Positions 6,134 to 9,613 of a stretch of DNA of 9,613 nt are shown here, in pieces (positions within the stretch are counted from its first letter, which is position 1; each line of letters begins with the position of its first letter). Source of the stretch: Candidatus Woesearchaeota archaeon (GTDB lineage: Archaea > Nanobdellota > Nanobdellia > Woesearchaeales > WAPY01); contig WAPY01000036.1 of assembly GCA_015520525.1 (NCBI GenBank), positions 1 to 9,613 of the forward strand, written 5' to 3'. Made by a program: the position numbers and the translations under genes. The notes beneath the pieces were generated by a model, which saw nothing but the letters and a program-made list of their open reading frames with translations, was not told the DNA's origin and did not search any database.

Positions 6134-6802
6134 TCACAACCGACCTTCCCATTCCTCAAAGAATTCATTTAAGAAGGATTCCATGAACTCGTGCCTGTGC
6201 TCGGCTATTTTTCTGCCGGTTTCTGTGTTCATCCTGTCCTTTAGGAGGAGAAGTTTCTCATAGAAATGGTTGATAGTTGTCCCTTTATTTTTTATGTACT
6301 CTTCTTTGCTCATTCCGATTTTTGGTTTTATGTTGGGATTATACATACTTCTCTTCTTGAATCCTCCATAGCTGAATGCCCTCGCAATTCCAATAGCCCC
6401 AATTGCATCGATCCTGTCAGCATCTTGAACTATGTCAAGCTCAGGAAATTTAACCTTTTGAATATGATTTTCTCCTTTAAAAGAGATGTTGTTTATTATG
6501 TCAATAACTTTATTGATCACCTCCTCGCTTACTTTGCCGGATAAAAAGTCTCTTGCTACTCTTTCACCTGCAGATTCATCATTTGTAAATTTATAATCTG
6601 CAATATCATGCAGTAAAGCGCCGAGCTCAACTATCAATCTTGATTCTTCAGATTCAAGCTCCCTCTTCTTCTTTGATTCTTCATTGTATATTCTCTTTGA
6701 TAAATTCCAAACTCTGTAAATATGCCACCAGTCATGGCCAGGTTCAGAATCTTCAAGCTTCTTCTTTACAAAATCAACTGTTTCTTGAATAATCTTATCC
6801 AT
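6134..6802 (-). CDS. HD-domain phosphohydrolase (YedJ-like)
   Basis: The protein of 222 residues, counted from the ATG at 6802, shows the metal-binding motifs of HD phosphohydrolases: GHDWWHIYRV with H23/H27, LLHDIAD with H65-D66, and VQDADRIDAIGAIGIARAF at about 125-143, which is characteristic of the YedJ/YpgQ-type subgroup. These enzymes cleave phosphate esters, often of nucleotides, in the cytoplasm; the substrate here is unknown. The frame continues upstream to a TTG at 6853, but ATG at 6802 is preferred because it fits the family N-terminus and has a TATA-like box about 29 bases ahead, suggesting a leaderless mRNA; no Shine-Dalgarno motif precedes either start. It is divergent from rpl15e and upstream of the zinc-ribbon gene, which has its own promoter. 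Confidence 0.88.
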   Translation of the reverse strand: MDKIIQETVDFVKKKLEDSEPGHDWWHIYRVWNLSKRIYNEESKKKRELESEESRLIVELGALLHDIADYKFTNDESAGERVARDFLSGKVSEEVINKVIDIINNISFKGENHIQKVKFPELDIVQDADRIDAIGAIGIARAFSYGGFKKRSMYNPNIKPKIGMSKEEYIKNKGTTINHFYEKLLLLKDRMNTETGRKIAEHRHEFMESFLNEFFEEWEGRL

Positions 6803-6826
6803 ATGGAGATGCTTATGGCTCTGTTG

Positions 6827-6835
6827 TTTTAAAGC
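6827..6835 (-). promoter_or_regulatory. TATA-like box of the HD gene
   Basis: CTTTAAAAC on the minus strand is centred about 29 bases before the ATG at 6802, the spacing expected of a leaderless archaeal message. The TTTATAAA at 6858-6865 is a competing box that would give a leader of about 30 bases. Confidence 0.4.
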
Positions 6836-6857
6836 TTTTGCTCCTTCCAGCAAAACA

Positions 6858-6865
6858 TTTATAAA
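6858..6865. promoter_or_regulatory. Symmetric TATA box between the HD gene and rpl15e
   Basis: TTTATAAA is a strong archaeal TATA match and is self-complementary, so it could serve either direction. Toward rpl15e it is preceded by AAAACA, a plausible BRE, and predicts a start near 6890 with a leader of about 50 bases. It is the best candidate for the ribosomal gene promoter. Confidence 0.55.
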
Positions 6866-6868
6866 GAG

Positions 6869-6882
6869 GCTCTAAGCTCTAA
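6869..6882 (+). repeat. Tandem 7-bp repeat downstream of the rpl15e TATA box
   Basis: GCTCTAA occurs twice in direct tandem, between the TATA box and the predicted start point of rpl15e. It could be a regulator binding site or a chance duplication. Confidence 0.5.
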
Positions 6883-6933
6883 ATTTCTGAGATGTGGGTA
6901 GTGACTTACCTGAATCAGTTGAATAAAAAATAT

Positions 6934-6939
6934 GGAGGT
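6934..6939 (+). promoter_or_regulatory. Shine-Dalgarno site that sets the L15e start
   Basis: GGAGGT lies four bases before ATG at 6944. An in-frame ATG at 6932 is only two bases before this motif, so it cannot be the start served by it. Confidence 0.8.
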
Positions 6940-6943
6940 CAAA

Positions 6944-7534
6944 ATGAGTTTGTACAAATATTTGAGACAGATTTGGAGAAAGCCTGATAAGGAGATAAAA
7001 AAAGAAGTTAAAGAAGTTATGCGCGAGCGCTTGCTTAAGGGAAGGCGCGAGCCTGCAACCATTAGACTTGAGAGGCCGACAAGACTAGACAGAGCTCGTT
7101 CTCTCGGTTATAAAGCTAAACCTGGTTTTATAATTGTTAGGCAGAGAGTTCTTCGCGGCGGAAGAAAGAGAGAAAAAATAAGAAATGGAAGAACATCAAA
7201 GCATAGAAGTTTAAGAAAGGACTTGAAAATAAGTTATCAAGTTGTTGCAGAGCAAAGGGTTGCTAGGAAGTTCCCAAATTTGGAAGTTCTGAACTCCTAC
7301 TATTTAATGGATGATGGAAAATACTACTGGTATGAAGTTATCCTCATAGACCCACAGAATCCAAGCATAAAAGCTGATAAGAATATCAACTGGATATTGA
7401 GTAAGCAGAATAGAAGAAGAGTCTTCAGAGGCTTAACAAGTGCAGGCAAGAAGTCGAGAGGGTTAACTAATAAAGGAAGAGGAGCAGAGAAGATAAGGCC
7501 GAGCCAGAGAGCTAATAAGAGACTTGCTAAGTAA
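6944..7534 (+). CDS. rpl15e: Large ribosomal subunit protein L15e
   Basis: The protein of 196 residues beginning MSLYKYLRQIW matches archaeal and eukaryotic L15e over its full length. Recognisable blocks are RPTRLDRARSLGYKAKPG near residue 45, the Arg/Lys-rich RNA-binding stretch RQRVLRGGRKREK, NSYYLMDDGKYYWYEVILID in the middle, and GLTSAGKKSRGLTNKGRGAEK with RPSQRANKR at the C-terminus. It is a structural rRNA-binding protein of the 50S subunit and has no bacterial counterpart, so it places the DNA in Archaea. The start is set by GGAGGT at 6934-6939. It stands alone, not in a ribosomal operon, divergent from the HD gene and followed by a T-rich tract. Confidence 0.97.
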   Translation: MSLYKYLRQIWRKPDKEIKKEVKEVMRERLLKGRREPATIRLERPTRLDRARSLGYKAKPGFIIVRQRVLRGGRKREKIRNGRTSKHRSLRKDLKISYQVVAEQRVARKFPNLEVLNSYYLMDDGKYYWYEVILIDPQNPSIKADKNINWILSKQNRRRVFRGLTSAGKKSRGLTNKGRGAEKIRPSQRANKRLAK

Positions 7535-7546
7535 TTGGTTAATTAA

Positions 7547-7572
7547 ATTTTTATTTATTCATTTATTCTTTT
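7547..7572 (+). terminator. T-rich termination tract after rpl15e
   Basis: A stretch made almost only of T with scattered A and single C residues begins 13 bases after the L15e stop and includes runs of five and four T. Archaeal RNA polymerase stops on such U-rich tracts without a hairpin. None of the other gene ends here has so clear a tract. Confidence 0.5.
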
Positions 7573-7626
7573 AACTGGACATTTCTAATTTTCTTCGAAA
7601 AAAGATAAACTTGCTTTCAAAAACTC

Positions 7627-7634
7627 TTATTAAA
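7627..7634 (+). promoter_or_regulatory. Possible TATA-like box of the surface-protein operon
   Basis: TTATTAAA ends 30 bases before the ATG at 7665, predicting a start just ahead of the GGTGAT motif. This is the same compact leader geometry as the isomerase operon. The match is weaker than the TTTATAAA box of rpl15e. Confidence 0.3.
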
Positions 7635-7655
7635 CCAGATTCTGTTTTTAATTCA

Positions 7656-7661
7656 GGTGAT
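7656..7661 (+). promoter_or_regulatory. Shine-Dalgarno site that sets the lamin-tail protein start
   Basis: GGTGAT precedes ATG at 7665 by three bases. The frame is open upstream to a TTG at 7611, but the ATG gives a clean signal peptide and is the true start. Confidence 0.75.
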
Positions 7662-7664
7662 AAA

Positions 7665-8963
7665 ATGAAGAATAAATCTATTGTAATTTTTGTCCTTGCA
7701 ATACTTATTGTTTTTTCTTATTCTACCAAAGTTGCAGCTTTGGACCATGTTGTTATTTCTCAAGTTTTGTACAATCCAAATGGTTCAGACACAGATAGAG
7801 AAGCAGTTGAACTTTTCAATCCAACTAACAATTCTATAAACATAACAGGTTGGACATTGAGAACTGAAAGTAAGGACATTGATGCGACCATCCCTAACGC
7901 AGTAATTAAACCTAATTCTTATTTTTTGATATCAGATTCCGGTTGGGAAACGCATAAAAATTTGGACTGGCCGTCTTCTGACTACGAAGAATCAATAAGT
8001 TTGTCGAATACGAATGCAGGGGTTGCCCTCATTGATTTGAACAATCAAACGGTTGATGCTGTTGGCTGGGGAGACTCGGCGAATATAAAACCGGGCTTGT
8101 TTGAGGGAAATCCCGCAGTTGTTGTTTCAGACGGCCAGTCTTTAATTAGAACAAAAATTAATGGGAGCTTTATAGATACAAACAACAACAGCAATGATTT
8201 TTATGCAGGTTCTCCAGAACTTCACAATTCAAATTATTCAACTTCAAGCAGTAATAAATTAGAAGTTGAGTTTAATGTTGTTGAGCCTGACCTTAAAATA
8301 CTGAACATGACTTTAACAGATGACTTGAATGAGACAAATGAATCTATAACTCCTTCTCCAGGAGGAAACAGGATGTTATCTATTAAAGTCGAAACCAACC
8401 TAAACTCTTCTGTGACCTTATTCTTTAATAACCAAAGTTATGCTGCGCATATTTTGAGCTCAAATAACTCTTCCTACTTGTTCTCCGCAGACATACCTGT
8501 GCCTTATTATTTATCCCCTGGAATCCATTCAATACATGTTGAAGCTGAGAAAGGCAATAAAACCGACGAAGACAATATAACTTTCAATTATGAGAGTTTG
8601 ATCTCTTTATTTGTAGATTCAACAAATATTAACTTAGGCGATGTAAAAGCAGGCTCTGAAGAAATACTCTTTGGAGATAAGGATGTAAACTCGTCAAGTA
8701 ATCCTACTGTTAAAAATATTGGAAATGTAAAATTAAATATTAATGTTAAAAAGGGAGACTCAACGAACTTTAACTTCTCAAATGTGTATTTCAGCTTTGG
8801 GAACAGCATGCCAAACATAAGCATAAGCAACAGCCACACTTTTAATATTGGACTCTCTCCATCTGAGAGCGAATCCTTCAATATAAAGCTGGATGTTCCC
8901 TCAACTAATACTTTAGGAAGCTGTTCGTTCTCAGTTGTGTTGGAGGGTGTTGAGAATGAATAA
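7665..8963 (+). CDS. Exported lamin-tail-domain surface protein
   Basis: The 432-residue protein starts with a signal peptide (MKNKS, then a hydrophobic core to about residue 20, probable cleavage after KVAA near 25). Residues from about 27 to 160 match a lamin-tail domain: VVISQVLYNPNGSD, EAVELFNPTNNSINITGWTL, IKPNSYFLIS, and the closing LIDLNNQTVDAVGWGDS. In prokaryotes this beta-sandwich is found in secreted and surface proteins, often as an adhesion or nucleic-acid-associated module. The remainder appears to be two more beta-rich domains (about 190-300 and 305-432), the last with a GDVKAGSEE/KNIGNVKLNI pattern like archaeal envelope repeats. At least 15 N-x-S/T sequons suggest N-glycosylation. 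It has no C-terminal membrane helix, so it is free, S-layer bound, or held by its partner. Its 3' end overlaps the next gene by eight bases. Confidence 0.85.
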   Translation: MKNKSIVIFVLAILIVFSYSTKVAALDHVVISQVLYNPNGSDTDREAVELFNPTNNSINITGWTLRTESKDIDATIPNAVIKPNSYFLISDSGWETHKNLDWPSSDYEESISLSNTNAGVALIDLNNQTVDAVGWGDSANIKPGLFEGNPAVVVSDGQSLIRTKINGSFIDTNNNSNDFYAGSPELHNSNYSTSSSNKLEVEFNVVEPDLKILNMTLTDDLNETNESITPSPGGNRMLSIKVETNLNSSVTLFFNNQSYAAHILSSNNSSYLFSADIPVPYYLSPGIHSIHVEAEKGNKTDEDNITFNYESLISLFVDSTNINLGDVKAGSEEILFGDKDVNSSSNPTVKNIGNVKLNINVKKGDSTNFNFSNVYFSFGNSMPNISISNSHTFNIGLSPSESESFNIKLDVPSTNTLGSCSFSVVLEGVENE

Positions 8964-9429
8964 ATTTATTCTCTTCTTTTTTATTATTCTTCTAGTTGTT
9001 CCTAAACTTGCGTTGTCCTTATCCTTGGGGGCAAGCCCAGCGCTTTTGAATATGACAACTAAAGATTATGCCAAAATAAGAGTGTTCAACAGCAACCATA
9101 ACAATGTTGAAGTTTCTTTTCATTCGTCGTATTATAAAGCATTTGTTGATGGTAAGATTAAAGATTCACTTTACATTCCCTCTGATAGTTATATTGTTGT
9201 TAATGTTAAAAAATTGGCTTGTAAAAATGATGTTCTTCTTATAAGGTTCGTTAATAATTCAAACATTGCTCCGTCAATTAAAGTTAAGTTAATCTGTCAA
9301 AGCAAAACATCAAACGGCTTTGATGAGGTAACACCTGCTGAATTAAACAGGAAGCCTGACCCTTTCATAGGTATGATAATTGTTCTTTCTATAGTCGCTC
9401 TGGCTGTAATAATTAAAGCAAGATTTTGA
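8956..9429 (+). CDS. Small exported protein with C-terminal membrane anchor, unknown function
   Basis: I do not recognise a family. The 157-residue protein has an N-terminal signal peptide (MNKFILFFFIILLVV, cleavage near residue 22), a beta-rich extracellular part with alternating hydrophobic strands (AKIRVFNSNHNNVEVSFHS, SYIVVNV), two cysteines C89 and C114 that may form a disulfide, a linker, and a membrane helix at about 137-153 (FIGMIIVLSIVALAVII) ending in a short basic tail KARF. This is an outward-facing, single-anchor topology. The ATG lies inside the end of the lamin-tail gene (ATGAATAA, eight-base overlap), and GGAGGG at 8942-8947 gives a ribosome site eight bases upstream, so an in-frame ATG at 8935 is unlikely. 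The tight coupling suggests it works with, or anchors, the lamin-tail protein. Confidence 0.75.
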   Translation: MNKFILFFFIILLVVPKLALSLSLGASPALLNMTTKDYAKIRVFNSNHNNVEVSFHSSYYKAFVDGKIKDSLYIPSDSYIVVNVKKLACKNDVLLIRFVNNSNIAPSIKVKLICQSKTSNGFDEVTPAELNRKPDPFIGMIIVLSIVALAVIIKARF

Positions 9430-9440
9430 TTTTAGAAGGT

Positions 9441-9613
9441 TTACTGGTTCGAAGAAATTAAGATTTGTGTTAGTTCATTCTCTTGTTGAGCGGTAAAGAT
9501 GAAAAGCTTAGAGAGATAAATTCCTTTAATTACTGCAATTTCCTTTTTAGTCCTGCTTCTTGCTAAAGTCTTTATAAGCATATCCTCATTGCGAATATTA
9601 TTCACTATATAAT
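9441..9613 (-). CDS. Possible C-terminal part of a gene entering from the right edge
   Basis: A minus-strand frame is open from the window edge to a TAA at 9441-9443, giving more than 55 codons with a plausible charged/hydrophobic mix (for example KTLARSRTKKEIAVIKGIYL). It shows no recognisable domain. If real it is convergent with the anchored surface protein, 11 bases from its stop. It could equally be noncoding, because a plus-strand TATA-like box lies within it and open frames of this size occur by chance. Confidence 0.25.
   Translation of the reverse strand, partial: YIVNNIRNEDMLIKTLARSRTKKEIAVIKGIYLSKLFIFTAQQENELTQILISSNQ
9565..9579 (+). promoter_or_regulatory. TATA-like promoter pointing out of the right edge
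   Basis: AAAGTC followed by TTTATAAGC resembles the BRE plus TATA patterns before other genes of the window. A start near 9605 would serve a plus-strand gene beyond the edge. It conflicts with the possible minus-strand reading frame covering the same bases. Confidence 0.35.

Noticed and set aside
6803..6853. N-terminal extension of the HD protein from a TTG start
   Set aside because: No ribosome site, no family similarity, and a TATA-like box lies inside the extension.
8588..8881. Minus-strand frame inside the lamin-tail gene
   Set aside because: No motif or ribosome site, and it opposes a gene with signal peptide and sequons.
9445..9462. GGTTCGAAG resembling a tRNA T-arm
   Set aside because: The flanking bases do not form a T stem and no acceptor or anticodon arm is present.
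1..9613. CRISPR arrays, insertion sequences, toxin-antitoxin or phage genes
   Set aside because: No spaced repeat array, transposase motif or paired toxin-like small genes were found on either strand.

Overview
The window reads as AT-rich archaeal chromosome. The archaeal marks are ribosomal protein L15e, a Rad50 with a CPLC zinc hook, a DUF99 (UPF0215) protein, a split-off class I amidotransferase, a tRNA with no encoded CCA, TATA-like boxes about 26 bp from inferred start points, and two types of start: Shine-Dalgarno-led (GGTGGT, GGAGGT, GGTGAT) and apparently leaderless. The compact layout and several divergent small genes would fit a DPANN-type or deep euryarchaeal lineage, but that placement is inference. 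TGA and TAA are both used as stops, and no CRISPR array, insertion sequence or phage gene was seen.

Layout. (1) 1-506, plus strand: the C-terminal part of a class I glutamine amidotransferase cut by the window edge, whose 3' end overlaps the DUF99 gene convergently. (2) 471-3932, minus strand, read right to left: rad50, tRNA-Arg(GCG), a three-helix PQ-loop/SemiSWEET protein, and DUF99, the last two joined by an ATGA stop/start overlap. (3) 4022-5894, plus strand, divergent from rad50: a phosphoglucose/phosphomannose isomerase-like SIS protein with unusual active-site residues, followed after one base by a ROK-family sugar kinase. (4) 5907-6802, minus strand: a 52-residue zinc-ribbon protein and an HD-domain phosphohydrolase. 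(5) 6944-7534, plus strand: rpl15e, divergent from the HD gene. (6) 7665-9429, plus strand: two overlapping genes for exported proteins, a lamin-tail-domain, sequon-rich surface protein and a small protein with a signal peptide and C-terminal membrane helix. (7) 9430-9613: no confident gene; a possible minus-strand reading frame entering from the right edge conflicts with a good TATA-like box pointing right.

How the genes fit together: the isomerase-like protein and the ROK kinase look like a sugar-phosphate unit, although the isomerase lacks the expected catalytic Glu and His. The PQ-loop protein could move small sugars but sits with a nucleic-acid-related protein. Rad50 should work with Mre11 in double-strand break processing, yet no mre11, herA or nurA lies beside it. 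The last two genes likely form a cell-surface pair. No clearly new system is proven here; the isomerase/ROK unit and the surface pair are the best leads.
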